DNA of 64,000 nt from Alphaproteobacteria bacterium. Lineage in GTDB: Bacteria > Pseudomonadota > Alphaproteobacteria > Rhizobiales > Devosiaceae. Both the position numbers and the translations under genes were made by a program. Below are positions 43,715 to 52,298 of this stretch, in pieces. The stretch covers positions 50,324 to 114,323 of the forward strand of contig JAHJWO010000004.1 of assembly GCA_018828145.1 (NCBI GenBank). Reading direction: 5' to 3'. Each line of letters opens with the position of its first letter. Positions within the stretch are counted from its first letter, which is position 1. Below the pieces are notes generated by a model. That model worked only from the letters and a program-made list of their open reading frames with translations, ran no database searches and was not told the origin of the DNA.

Positions 43715-44974
43715 ATGACCCTTGTTTGCGGCCTCGACTTCGGCACGTCCAACTCCACCATCGCGCGGCTCGACGATGCTGGCGTGCCCCATCTGCTCAA
43801 GCTGGAAGACGGGCGCGAAACCATCCCCAGCGTGATCTTCTTCGGCTTCGAGGACGACAGCGTGCATTTCGGCCGCCAGGCCGTGGCCGAATATGTCACG
43901 GGTGCAGAAGGCCGGCTGATGCGCTCGCTCAAGAGCGTGCTGGGCACGGCGCTGATCGGCGACACGACGCGGGTCAAGGCACGCAGCTATGGCTTTCTCG
44001 AAATCCTGGGCATCTTCATTGCCGAGCTGAAACGCCGGGCCGAGACCGAGCTGGGCGGCGCGGTGGAAAGCGTGGTCTGCGGCCGGCCGGTGCATTTCGT
44101 CGACGACGACCCGGTGGCCGATGCGGCAGCTCAGGGGCAGCTGGAAAGCGCCGTGCGGGCGCAGGGTTTCCGCCATGTCGATTTCCAGTTCGAACCGATT
44201 GCCGCCGCGCTCGATTATGAGCGGCAGGTGACGGCCGAGCGGCTGGCGCTGATCGTCGACCTGGGCGGCGGCACGTCGGACTTTTCGGTGGTGCGGGTTT
44301 CGCCCCAGCGGGCGCAGGCGGTGGACCGTGGCCAGGACATCCTGGCCACGGCGGGTGTGCATGTCGGCGGCACCGATTTCGACCGGCTGCTGTCGATGAC
44401 CAAGGTGATGCCCGAACTGGGCCTGGGCACCATGACGCGCGATGGCAAGCGGCACCTGCCGGTGGCGCCCTATTACGACCTTTCCACCTGGCATCGCATC
44501 AACCGGCTCTACACCGCCCAGACGTTGCGCGACCTGCGCGGCACCCAGCGCGAGGCGCAGGCGCCCGAGCGCGTGGCGATGATGATGGAACTGATCGAAG
44601 ACCGGCTGGGCCATCGCCTCGTGGGCGCGGTGGAGGCGGCCAAAATCGCCCTCTCGGATGCCGCCACGACGGAGTTTGCCTTTCCCGTGCGCGACCGCCA
44701 GATCGAAACGGTGATGAGCATCGACGACCTGACCCGGGCGCTGCAGAGCCCGGTGGCGCGCATCGAGGACACCATTGCCGAGACGCTGAAGCGGGCCGGG
44801 GTGGCGGCACGCGAGATCGACAGCCTGATCCTGACGGGTGGCTCGACCCAGGTGCCGGCCATCGCCGCGCGGCTGCGGGCGCTGTTCCCCGAGGCGGACC
44901 TGGTGCGCACCGACGTGCTGGGCAGCGTGGGGCTGGGCCTGGCCATGGATGCACGGCGCAAGTTCGGCCCCTGA
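43715..44974 (+). CDS. Hsp70 family protein, YegD-like
   Basis: A 419-residue actin-fold protein with the nucleotide-binding domain of Hsp70 but without the substrate-binding domain. Phosphate loops are visible as GLDFGTSNSTIAR (residues 6-18) and VDLGGGTSDFSVV (about 185-197), with adenosine motif LTGGSTQVPAI near the end, plus the PVHFVDDDPVADAAA segment typical of E. coli YegD. It may be an atypical chaperone. The gene stands alone before the DUF2254 gene in the same direction. Confidence 0.88.
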   Translation: MTLVCGLDFGTSNSTIARLDDAGVPHLLKLEDGRETIPSVIFFGFEDDSVHFGRQAVAEYVTGAEGRLMRSLKSVLGTALIGDTTRVKARSYGFLEILGIFIAELKRRAETELGGAVESVVCGRPVHFVDDDPVADAAAQGQLESAVRAQGFRHVDFQFEPIAAALDYERQVTAERLALIVDLGGGTSDFSVVRVSPQRAQAVDRGQDILATAGVHVGGTDFDRLLSMTKVMPELGLGTMTRDGKRHLPVAPYYDLSTWHRINRLYTAQTLRDLRGTQREAQAPERVAMMMELIEDRLGHRLVGAVEAAKIALSDAATTEFAFPVRDRQIETVMSIDDLTRALQSPVARIEDTIAETLKRAGVAAREIDSLILTGGSTQVPAIAARLRALFPEADLVRTDVLGSVGLGLAMDARRKFGP

Positions 44975-45030
44975 GGGCAATCGAACAACCCTTTGGCGCC
45001 TCGATGCGTTGTCAGGGCAGGGGGCATTCA

Positions 45031-46275
45031 ATGAGCCAGATCGCATTCCAGTTTCGCCAGCTCGTGCAGCGCATGTGGTTCCTGCCGGCCGCTTTCTCGC
45101 TGGTCGCCGTGCTGACCATTTTCATCGCCTACGGGCTGGCGCGCTTCGCGCCCGAAAAGCTGCCCTTCACCATGCCCTCCGATGGCGTCGTGTCGATCCT
45201 CAGCATCCTGGCTTCGAGCCTGCTCACCGTGGCGGTCTTTGCCCTATCGACCATGGTCAGCGCGCTCTCCACCGCCTCGGCGTCGACGACGCCCCGCGCG
45301 GTGCCGCTGATCGTGGGGGATCGCAGTGCGCAGACCTCGATCTCGGTCTTCATCGGCGCCTTTCTCTTCGCCATCGTGGGCATTATCGGGCTCAATGCCG
45401 GCTTTTATTCTGAGGCCGGACGGCTGTTCCTGTTCCTGGTCACCCTGGGCGTGGTGTTGCTGGTCGTGGCGGCGCTGATCCGCTGGATCGGCCAGATCTC
45501 GGCCATCGGCCGGGTGCAGGAGACCATCGACCGGGTGGAATATGCCACGACATCGGCCTTCGAGGCCCTGTCGGCAGAGGCCTGTTTCGACTGCACGCCG
45601 CAGCGGGTTGAGCCAAAGGGCGCCACCGTGATGGCCGAGACGATCGGCTATGTGCAGCACTTCGACGCGTCGCAGCTGCAGCAACTGGCCGAGGAGCATG
45701 ACCTGACCGTCGCGGTGACCGCGCGGCCGGGCGCCTATGCCGGGCCCGACCGGCCCCTGCTGCGCGTCGAGGGGAAACTTGATGACGAGCTGCGTCGCAA
45801 GCTGGCCGAGTGCTTTACCGTCGGCGATACGCGCACCTTCGACAGCGATCCGCGCTTTGGCCTGGTCGTAATGGGCGAAATCGCCAGCAAGGCGCTGTCG
45901 CCGGGCATCAACGACCCCGGGACCGCCATCGACGTCATCGGCACGCTGGTGCGCGTGCTGCATGAGCGGGACGGCGCGGCGGCGGACGAGGCCCCCAAAT
46001 ATGACCGCATCAGCGTGCCGCCGCTCCGGCCGCACGACCTGGTCGAGGACGGCTTCCGGCCCATCGCGCGGGACGGGGCCGCGGTGATCGAAGTGGTGCA
46101 GCGGCTGCTGGCGGGGCTCGAAACCATCGCTGCAACCTGTCCCGATCTCGCCGAGGCGGCCCTGGAGATGGCGCGCGACGCCACCGAGCGCGCCCGGACC
46201 GGGCTGACCGCATCCTCCGACCTGCGGGCGCTGGAGGCAGCGGCCGCTTTTGTGGATGCGCCAGGCCGGGCCTAG
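45031..46275 (+). CDS. DUF2254 family membrane protein
   Basis: A 414-residue protein with four hydrophobic helices in the first 160 residues (for example FSLVAVLTIFIAYGLARF; ILASSLLTVAVFALSTMVSALSTAS), followed by a cytoplasmic domain containing the conserved GEIASKALSPGINDPGTAIDVIGTL. These features are diagnostic of DUF2254, a family of unknown function. The ATG at 45031 starts MSQIAFQFRQ; a GTG/ATG upstream frame from 45004 is less likely. Confidence 0.85.
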   Translation: MSQIAFQFRQLVQRMWFLPAAFSLVAVLTIFIAYGLARFAPEKLPFTMPSDGVVSILSILASSLLTVAVFALSTMVSALSTASASTTPRAVPLIVGDRSAQTSISVFIGAFLFAIVGIIGLNAGFYSEAGRLFLFLVTLGVVLLVVAALIRWIGQISAIGRVQETIDRVEYATTSAFEALSAEACFDCTPQRVEPKGATVMAETIGYVQHFDASQLQQLAEEHDLTVAVTARPGAYAGPDRPLLRVEGKLDDELRRKLAECFTVGDTRTFDSDPRFGLVVMGEIASKALSPGINDPGTAIDVIGTLVRVLHERDGAAADEAPKYDRISVPPLRPHDLVEDGFRPIARDGAAVIEVVQRLLAGLETIAATCPDLAEAALEMARDATERARTGLTASSDLRALEAAAAFVDAPGRA

Positions 46276-46435
46276 CCGCCACATCCTCGCCACCTCCCTG
46301 AACGCAAGATGAATGCGTGGTTTTTGGCCGGTTCAGTCCGGCCGTGGCATCTGCTCGCTCAACCAATCCATCGCGCCGCCTCGTGCCCCCAAGGGAGGGC
46401 CGGCGGCGTCCCAGATCGTTGTCGAGGAGATGACC

Positions 46436-46822
46436 ATGACTTTTGCAAAGACAATCGCCGCCGCCACCCTGGCCCTGTTCGTCGCCGCCCCCGCCTTCGC
46501 CCAGGACCTGACCCCGGTCGGCACCTGGCAGACGGCAAGCGGGGAGTCGCGCTATTCGGTGAGCTATTGCGGCGATGGTACCCAGCTCTGCGCCAAGCTG
46601 ACCTGGCTGCGCAAGGATGCCCGCAAGCCCGAGAATGTCGCGCTGCTCAACCAGCTGGTGGTCAACGGCGCCAAGCCGGTGGCCGCCAACAAGTGGCGCG
46701 GCACGGTGAATTACGAAGGCAACGCCGTTTCCGGCTCGGTGACGCTGGTCAGCGAAGACCGCATGAAACTGCAGGGCTGCCAGCTGATCGCCTGCAAGAG
46801 CGTGGAATTCGTACGGATTTGA
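46436..46822 (+). CDS. Secreted DUF2147-type protein
   Basis: A 128-residue protein with a Sec signal (MTFAKTIAAATLALFVAAPAFA, cleaved after AFA) and one small beta-rich DUF2147 domain (VGTWQTASGESRYSVSYCGDGTQLCAKLTWL; YEGNAVSGSVTLVSEDRMKLQGC). Two Cys pairs suggest disulfides in the periplasm. GAGGAG six bases before 46436 makes this Met preferable to the one at 46430. A terminator follows 21 bp after the stop. Confidence 0.85.
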   Translation: MTFAKTIAAATLALFVAAPAFAQDLTPVGTWQTASGESRYSVSYCGDGTQLCAKLTWLRKDARKPENVALLNQLVVNGAKPVAANKWRGTVNYEGNAVSGSVTLVSEDRMKLQGCQLIACKSVEFVRI

Positions 46823-46843
46823 TTGGCTGATACCCGGATACAG

Positions 46844-46874
46844 GCCCTGCTGCGGTAGCGCGGCAGGGCTTTTG
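46844..46874 (+). terminator. Terminator after the DUF2147 gene
   Basis: GCCCTGC (46844-46850) pairs with GCAGGGC (46863-46869) and is followed by TTTTGTTG. The inner part can extend the stem. Confidence 0.75.
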
Positions 46875-46897
46875 TTGTCTGGACGTGCAGTCGACAC

Positions 46898-46984
46898 CGT
46901 CCTCCTCAACGGAGGGGGTGTTTAGCCCGGATATCGGGGCTCTCGCACCCCCTCCCAGCCTCCCCCATCAAGGGGGAGGTGCCG
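46898..46984. repeat. Intergenic palindromic repeat, family B copy 2
   Basis: It shares GGGGGTGTTTAGCCCGGATATC with the copy at 15366-15472 and the CCTCCCCC/GGGGGAGG hairpin with both other copies. It is also preceded by GCAGTCGA. Confidence 0.8.
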
Positions 46985-47317
46985 CCCGGTGCGCGGGGGT
47001 GAGATTGAGTGCCATCAGAGGATGGCGGGACCCATGGCCAGCAGGACTTTCTGCAAATCGCTTATGCTGGACCATCTTTTTTCGCAGATTTTCGTCCGTT
47101 TTCTGCCCATCCCCCAATCCACCCACGAAAATCTCAAGGACTGCCGGGGCTTTGCCGGTGGCGCGGAGAAGTTATCCCCGCGTGACGGTGGTCAGCTATA
47201 GTTCAGGCATGGTCGAAGAAGTGGGTGAGGCGGCGGTGAGCCGCCCGGCCACCCGGACCCATCCCGAGGCGTCCGGCAGGTCCGGGCCGCTGCGCCGGGC
47301 GCTTGAGAGACACCGAA
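46985..47317. other. 333-bp gap before the GTA remnant
   Basis: Between the repeat and the terminase genes. It includes an unusual T-rich patch (47070-47105) and the self-complementary GAGCCGCCCGG region near 47240. I found no convincing gene, promoter or hairpin. Confidence 0.5.
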
Positions 47318-47761
47318 ATGGACGATGCTGACGAGGCCAATCGCAACCGCGATGGCATGCCTGTGCCATGGGACGAGGTCCGGCGCGATTATGAGGCCGG
47401 CCACCTCACCTGCAATGGCATTGCGCAGACCTACAGGTTGCGGCGCTCGCAGCTGGAAGGCCATGCCCGCAAGAACAAGTGGGGGCGCCCGGGCAGCCAG
47501 GTTCTGGACCGACACATCCTCATTCAAAAGCTGATGGCCCTGCTGGAGCGCCAGATGGACCTGATGGAGGAAGGCATGAACAACAACAAGACGGTCGACG
47601 GCAAAGCACTGAGCGATCTGGTGCGTGACCTCGACAAGATGATTGTCATCGAAAAGGCCGAGGCCCAGCGCAGCGGCCACGATGACGAAACCGGCGAGAT
47701 GCGCGACCTGCAACGGAAGATCGAGCAGCGGATCAATGCGATCACCAAGCAGCGTCGCTGA
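47318..47761 (+). CDS. GTA small-terminase-like protein (g1)
   Basis: A 147-residue protein, charged and helical. The first part resembles a helix-turn-helix (WDEVRRDYEAGHLTCNGIAQTYRLRRSQLEGHARKNKWGRP), and the second is a long helical region (LMALLERQMDLMEEGMNNNKTV, DLDKMIVIEKAEAQ) like the small-terminase proteins that begin RcGTA-type clusters. Its position just before a terminase-like gene supports this. The ATG at 47318 is preferred over a TTG at 47303, though its ribosome-binding site is modest. Confidence 0.7.
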   Translation: MDDADEANRNRDGMPVPWDEVRRDYEAGHLTCNGIAQTYRLRRSQLEGHARKNKWGRPGSQVLDRHILIQKLMALLERQMDLMEEGMNNNKTVDGKALSDLVRDLDKMIVIEKAEAQRSGHDDETGEMRDLQRKIEQRINAITKQRR

Positions 47762-47768
47762 CGTCTGA

Positions 47769-50102
47769 ATGGCCACCAAGGAAACCGGACTGCTTCGAGA
47801 CCTCGCCCAGCTACCGCTGCAAAGGCTGGGCGAAACTTTCTACAAATGGCCGATCTGGGCCTATGAACACCAGCTGCCCCCCAGGGGCAACTGGACGACA
47901 TGGCTGCTGCTGGGTGGACGCGGCGCGGGCAAGACACGCGCCGGCGCCGAATGGGTGCGGCAGCTGGCCAGCGATGAGGTGAGCCCCATCGCGCTGGTGG
48001 GTGAGACCATGACCGAGGCCGAGGCCGTGATGGTGAGGGGCGAGAGCGGCGTGCTGCGCGTCTGCCCACCCGGCGACAAACCGAAGCTCGTTGGCAATGT
48101 GCTGCACTGGCGCAATGGCGTCGAGGCGCACCTGCTGCCGGCAGCGGACCCCGAGCGCTTTCGCGGCCCGCAATTCGCTGCCGCCTGGTGCGACGAACTG
48201 GGCTGCGGCGCGGTCGACAAGGGGGCCAACCAGCCCAATATCTTCGGCGACCCCAAGAGCGCCGAGAGCGGGCGGCCATATTTTTCGGCGGGGACTCCCG
48301 ATCCGCTGATCCAGCGACAGGTGCTGCGGGCGCATCAGGCCTGGTGGGGCGATGCGGCGAACAATCCGCCCGGCATGGTGGACCGCGACCGGGTCTATCA
48401 CTGGACCTGGGACGCGCGGCCCTATCCGGGCTTTCCGGCGCTGACCGATGTCTGGGCGGATGGCCCCAATCACCGCAATGGCCACTGGCTGACCGGACGG
48501 CTGGGCGGCATGGCCAGCGATGAACTGGCCAAGGCCATCGCCGCCGACCATGGCGTGGCGCTGAGCGCCGAGCCGGCGGCGCCCTTTGTGGGCGGCTGCG
48601 TGCTGGGCACGGCGACGACGGCGCGGGCGGCGCTGGAGCCGGTGCTGGAGGCGACGGGGTTGAGCCTGCGCAACCGGGCAGGGGGCCTGCATCTGGGCGT
48701 GGCGCGACGGGGCGAGGCCTTGAGCTTTGCCGGGGATGCACTGGCCGAAGGCGAAGGGCCGATCCTGTCGCGCCGGCGAGGTGACCCGGCCGAGGCGGCG
48801 GGGCGTCTGGCGCTGACCTACCAGGATCGCGAGAGGGATTACCTGGCGGGCACGGTGACGGCGCTGAGCCGCGCCGATGGGCCGCTGCTGGGCGAGACCA
48901 CGGCGCTGACGCTGGACGGATCGGGCGCACGGCTGGCGGCCGAGCGCATGCTCGACGCACGGGCGGCACAGCGCGAAACGCTCGATATCAGCCTGCCGCC
49001 TGCCGCGCTTGCGCTGGAGCCGGGCGACCTGATCGACATCGAGGGACTGGCTGAGGGGCCGTTCGAGATCGGCGAGATCCGCGATGGCCTGATGCGGCGC
49101 ATCACGGCGCGGACCCTGCCGGCGGGCATAGAAGTGGCGACCGGCATCGACCGGCCGCTGGTTTCGGGTAACGGCGCGACGGCGCGGGCGCTGCCGCTGG
49201 TCGTGGCGGCGCATCTGCCACCACTGCCGGCAGATCCCGCACGCTCGCGGCTGCTGGTTGCGGCCTATGCGCAGCCCTGGCCGGGCATGGTGCAGGTGGT
49301 GGACGACGCGACAGGCGCGACGCTGGCCGAACTGAACCGGCGCGGATTGCTGGGCGCGGTGGCGACGGAATTGTCGCCGGGACCGGCGGGCGTCTGGGAC
49401 CGGGGCAATGCGTTTGAGGTGACGCTGCTGGCCGGTCATCTCGCCTCGGCCGAGCCCCTCGCCGTGCTGGCGGGGAGCAATCGGCTGGTGGTGGAGAGCG
49501 ACGCCGGGGACTGGGAGGTGATCGGCTTTGCCGAAGCCGAGCTGGTGGCGCCGGGGCGCTATCTGCTGGGCGGCCTGCTGCGCGGGCTGGACGGCACCAG
49601 GCCTGCCATCGGCGCGGCGTCGACGGGCAACCGCGTCTTCGTCCCTGATGGGCGGAGCATGGCGCTGCCGGTCGAGCCGCAATGGCTGGGTGAGAGCCGG
49701 AGCTTCCGTGTCTATGCCGGTGCGGGCGATATCGAGGGGAGCAGCCTCGATGTCGAGGCTGGCCTGATGCCGGCCCTGCCCCTGCCGCCGGTGCATGTGC
49801 GGGCGTGGCGCGCGGGTGGCGATATCGCGCTGCGCTGGATGCGCTGCAGCCGGGCCGATGGCGATGGCTGGGGCGCGGCGGAGAGCCCGCTCGAATTGGT
49901 GCCGGAGCGCTACCGTGTGACCATCTTCGCTGGCGCGACAGCCGTGCGCACGCTCGAAAGCGCCACACCCAACCTCGTCTATGCCGCGGCCGATCAGCTC
50001 AGCGATTTCGGCGCACCGCCGGCTGCCTTCACCTTCAGTGTCGCCCAGCTCAGCCCCACCCTGGGGGCGGGCCATGCCGCAACGGGAGCATTCCATGGCT
50101 AG
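47769..50102 (+). CDS. In-frame fusion of GTA large terminase (5') and tail-tip protein (3')
   Basis: An open frame of 777 codons made of two unrelated GTA proteins. Residues 1-144 are the ATPase start of the large terminase g2: WAYEHQLPPRGNWTTWLLLGGRGAGKTRAGAEWVR with Walker A at 49-56, and FAAAWCDEL, a Walker B-like site, at 136-144. From about residue 144 onward it reads like the C-terminal half of tail protein g15 (GAVDKGANQPNIFGDPKSAESGRPYFSAG; WTWDARPYPGFPALTDVWADGPNHRNGHWLTGRLGG; then phage-tail-type beta domains). The terminase nuclease, portal, capsid and all genes between are absent. The join near 48192-48209 is in frame and free of stops. Whether the product folds is unknown; it may be a relic. 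Confidence 0.85.
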   Translation: MATKETGLLRDLAQLPLQRLGETFYKWPIWAYEHQLPPRGNWTTWLLLGGRGAGKTRAGAEWVRQLASDEVSPIALVGETMTEAEAVMVRGESGVLRVCPPGDKPKLVGNVLHWRNGVEAHLLPAADPERFRGPQFAAAWCDELGCGAVDKGANQPNIFGDPKSAESGRPYFSAGTPDPLIQRQVLRAHQAWWGDAANNPPGMVDRDRVYHWTWDARPYPGFPALTDVWADGPNHRNGHWLTGRLGGMASDELAKAIAADHGVALSAEPAAPFVGGCVLGTATTARAALEPVLEATGLSLRNRAGGLHLGVARRGEALSFAGDALAEGEGPILSRRRGDPAEAAGRLALTYQDRERDYLAGTVTALSRADGPLLGETTALTLDGSGARLAAERMLDARAAQRETLDISLPPAALALEPGDLIDIEGLAEGPFEIGEIRDGLMRRITARTLPAGIEVATGIDRPLVSGNGATARALPLVVAAHLPPLPADPARSRLLVAAYAQPWPGMVQVVDDATGATLAELNRRGLLGAVATELSPGPAGVWDRGNAFEVTLLAGHLASAEPLAVLAGSNRLVVESDAGDWEVIGFAEAELVAPGRYLLGGLLRGLDGTRPAIGAASTGNRVFVPDGRSMALPVEPQWLGESRSFRVYAGAGDIEGSSLDVEAGLMPALPLPPVHVRAWRAGGDIALRWMRCSRADGDGWGAAESPLELVPERYRVTIFAGATAVRTLESATPNLVYAAADQLSDFGAPPAAFTFSVAQLSPTLGAGHAATGAFHG

Positions 50103-50856
50103 AAGCCGCTTCGATATCTGTCTCGACGAGGTGCTGCGGCACGAGGGCGGCTATGCCGACCACCCGTCCGACCCGGGCGGCGCCACCAATCTGGGCATTA
50201 CCCACAAGACGCTGGCCCGCTGGCGCAAGGTGTCGCCCTGGTGGAAGCTGCCCAAGACCGCGATCAAGGAGCTGCAGCGGGCCGAGGCGGCGCGGATCTA
50301 TCGCGCCAGCTACTGGGACCGCAGCCATGCCGGGCAGCTGCCGGCGGGACTCGACCTGGCGCTGTTCGACTTCGCGGTCAATTCCGGCCCCGACCGGGCC
50401 ATCCGCACGCTGCAGGCCGAACTTGCCGTCGCCGCCGACGGCCAGGTCGGACCGCTGACCCTCGACGCGGTGGAAACCCATGCGCGCAGGAGCGGGCTGG
50501 GCAGCCTCATCGAGGCGCTCTGCAACCGGCGCCTCGCTTTCCTCAATCGCCTCTCGACCTTCCCGGTCTTCGGCCGGGGCTGGACAGCCCGCGTCGCCGC
50601 GGTCCGTACCGCCGCGCTGGCCACGGCCAAGACATCACCGACTTCGTCATCCACCAACTGGAGATCCATCATGGACATTCTGAACGGCTACAAGACCTAT
50701 ATCGTCGCGCTTTTCATGCTGCTGGCCGGCCTGGCCCAGCTGCTGGGCGTGGACCTGCCGGCGCTGGACGGCAATTCGGCGGGCCATCTCGTCATGGAAG
50801 CACTGGCCGTGCTGTTCCTGCGCAAGGGGCTGAAGGGCGATATCGGGCGGGCGTGA
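50095..50856 (+). CDS. GH108 lysozyme with C-terminal membrane segment (GTA endolysin/holin-like)
   Basis: A 253-residue protein. Residues 1-175 are a glycoside hydrolase 108 N-acetylmuramidase with VLRHEGGYADHPSDPGGATNLGIT (catalytic Glu in HEGGY) and a peptidoglycan-binding-type C-terminal lobe. After a Ser/Thr-rich linker the last 60 residues hold one or two membrane helices (YIVALFMLLAGLAQLLGV). That last part has its own ATG at 50671 in the same frame, preceded by GGAG, so it may also be made separately as a small holin-like protein. The gene overlaps the fusion gene by eight bases. It would have lysed cells to release GTA particles. Confidence 0.83.
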   Translation: MARSRFDICLDEVLRHEGGYADHPSDPGGATNLGITHKTLARWRKVSPWWKLPKTAIKELQRAEAARIYRASYWDRSHAGQLPAGLDLALFDFAVNSGPDRAIRTLQAELAVAADGQVGPLTLDAVETHARRSGLGSLIEALCNRRLAFLNRLSTFPVFGRGWTARVAAVRTAALATAKTSPTSSSTNWRSIMDILNGYKTYIVALFMLLAGLAQLLGVDLPALDGNSAGHLVMEALAVLFLRKGLKGDIGRA

Positions 50857-50909
50857 AGGACCTTGCCAAGCCAGGCAGCCCGACCGATATTTCAGCGTCA
50901 GTGTGACGA

Positions 50910-51080
50910 ATGGTCAAGTGCATGTTCGACGTCACAGCCCACTGGGATGAGGGCGCCAAGGTCATAGAGGCCGCCACGATCGAGGAGTTCGAGAGCGTCA
51001 TGGTGGACGTGGCGCCGGGGCCGGTGATTGTCAACCATCGGCCCAATTTGCGCGACGCTGGTAGTCAGACCAAGCTCTAG
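50910..51080 (+). CDS. Small protein, possibly a shortened DUF1902-like domain
   Basis: A 56-residue frame (MVKCMFDVTAHWDEGAKVIEAATIEEFESVMVDV then APGPVIVNHRPNL). The FDVTAHWDEGAKV and ATIEEFES pieces resemble the beta strand and helix of DUF1902/HicB-like domains with the middle shortened. Start could also be the Met at 50922. Codon choice looks like a real gene, but no ribosome-binding site stands out and there is no partner toxin. Treat as tentative. Confidence 0.4.
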   Translation: MVKCMFDVTAHWDEGAKVIEAATIEEFESVMVDVAPGPVIVNHRPNLRDAGSQTKL

Positions 51081-51139
51081 GCTTTGACTCCGCTGCCTCA
51101 TTCATGTCCCATTCAGCAACCTGCCGATAGGTTGCACGC

Positions 51140-51433
51140 ATGGAAACGTATTTTGTGAAGCTCCTTGCCCCGATCGCGATCGCCCTGGCGATGGCCCTTG
51201 CCGGAACCGGCGGCGCCACGGCGCAGGCCTGTATCGACAGTTCGGCCGAAATCCAGGCTCTCATCAGTGAGGGGCGGATCATGAGTCAGTATGACGCCGT
51301 CGCCGCCGCAGGCTATAGTGTCGATGAAGTACTGAACTACCGACTGTGCGAGGACGGCGGCCGGTATGTCTGGATCGTCGGTGTGCTGAGCGCCGACGGG
51401 ACTGCGCAAAACCTCACGGTCAGCGCAGAATAG
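51140..51433 (+). CDS. Small secreted protein upstream of feuP, FeuN-like by position
   Basis: A 97-residue protein with a Sec signal (LLAPIAIALAMALAGTGGATA, cleaved near TAQA) and a ~70-residue mature domain with a PepSY-like look (IQALISEGRIMSQYDAVAAAGYSVDEVLNYRLCEDGGRYVWIVGVL). In Sinorhizobium meliloti a small periplasmic protein, FeuN, encoded just ahead of feuP-feuQ restrains the FeuQ kinase. Position, size and export signal match; I cannot verify sequence homology. It ends 28 bp before the response regulator gene. Confidence 0.7.
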   Translation: METYFVKLLAPIAIALAMALAGTGGATAQACIDSSAEIQALISEGRIMSQYDAVAAAGYSVDEVLNYRLCEDGGRYVWIVGVLSADGTAQNLTVSAE

Positions 51434-51461
51434 TGTAACGGCGAATCGGCGGGGGGCCTCG

Positions 51462-52121
51462 ATGCGTATTCTGGTTGTCGAAGACGATACCAATCTCAAT
51501 CGCCAGCTCAAGGAAGCGCTGACCGAAGCCGGCTATGCGGTGGACGTCGCCTTCGATGGCGAGGAGGGGCACTTCCTCGGCGATACCGAACCCTATGACG
51601 CCATCGTGCTCGATATCGGCCTGCCGCAGATGGACGGCCTGTCGGTGCTGGAAGAATGGCGCCGCGCCGGCAAGACCACGCCGGTCCTGTTGCTGACGGC
51701 GCGCGACCGCTGGAGCGACAAGGTGCAGGGCATCGATGCCGGCGCCGATGACTATGTCGCCAAGCCATTCCACATGGAAGAAGTGCTGGCCCGCATTCGC
51801 GCCCTGGTGCGCCGTGCCGCAGGCCTGGCGTCGAACGAGATCGTCGCCGGCTCGGTGCGGCTCGACTCGCGCTCCGGCAAGGTGACGGTGGACGGCCAGT
51901 CGGTGAAGCTGACCAGCCACGAATTGCGGCTGCTGAGCTATCTGATGCACCACAAGGGCAAGGTCATCTCGCGCACCGAACTGACCGAACACCTCTATGA
52001 CCAGGACTTTGACCGCGACAGCAACACGATCGAAGTCTTTGTCGGTCGCCTGCGCAAGAAGCTGCCGGAAAACTGCATCGAGACGGTCCGGGGCCTGGGC
52101 TATCAGATCGCCGAGGATTAG
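51462..52121 (+). CDS. feuP: OmpR-family response regulator, FeuP-like
   Basis: A 219-residue regulator with a receiver domain (acidic pair Glu8-Asp9, phosphoacceptor Asp51 in YDAIVLDIGLPQMDG, switch Lys in VAKPF) and a winged-helix DNA-binding domain (KLTSHELRLLSYLMHHKGKVISRTELTEHLYDQDFDRDSNTIEVFVGRLRKKL). The sequence is close to the PhoP/FeuP branch known from Rhizobiales, where FeuP activates export of cyclic glucans and related genes. It is preceded by the feuN-like gene and followed by its kinase gene 177 bp later. Confidence 0.88.
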   Translation: MRILVVEDDTNLNRQLKEALTEAGYAVDVAFDGEEGHFLGDTEPYDAIVLDIGLPQMDGLSVLEEWRRAGKTTPVLLLTARDRWSDKVQGIDAGADDYVAKPFHMEEVLARIRALVRRAAGLASNEIVAGSVRLDSRSGKVTVDGQSVKLTSHELRLLSYLMHHKGKVISRTELTEHLYDQDFDRDSNTIEVFVGRLRKKLPENCIETVRGLGYQIAED

Positions 52122-52160
52122 GCGCCTTATGGGGCAGGTGCATTTGTCCGGATGGTGCCG

Positions 52161-52296
52161 CTTCACCACCTCTCCCTCTGGGGGAGAGGTCGACCGTCTT
52201 CGGTCGGGTGAGGGGGCCTTTTCCGGACTCGGTCTGGGATCAAGGCCCCCTCACCCGGCGCTACGCGCCGACCTCTCCCCCGAAGGGAGAGGTGAA
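52161..52296. repeat. Inverted pair of family A palindromic repeats between feuP and feuQ
   Basis: Two ~58-bp copies, at 52161-52218 and 52242-52296, lie head to head: the first begins CTTCACC...CTCTCCC and ends GTGAGGGGGCC, the second begins GGCCCCCTCAC and ends GGGAGAGGTGAAG. The whole can fold into one long hairpin. GGAGAGGTGA at its right end serves as the apparent ribosome-binding site of feuQ. Confidence 0.85.
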
Positions 52297-52298
52297 GC

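Noticed and set aside
47811..50096. Minus-strand open frame of 761 codons opposite the chimeric GTA gene
   Set aside because: The plus strand carries terminase and tail motifs. The minus product is rich in Arg, Gln and His without any domain.
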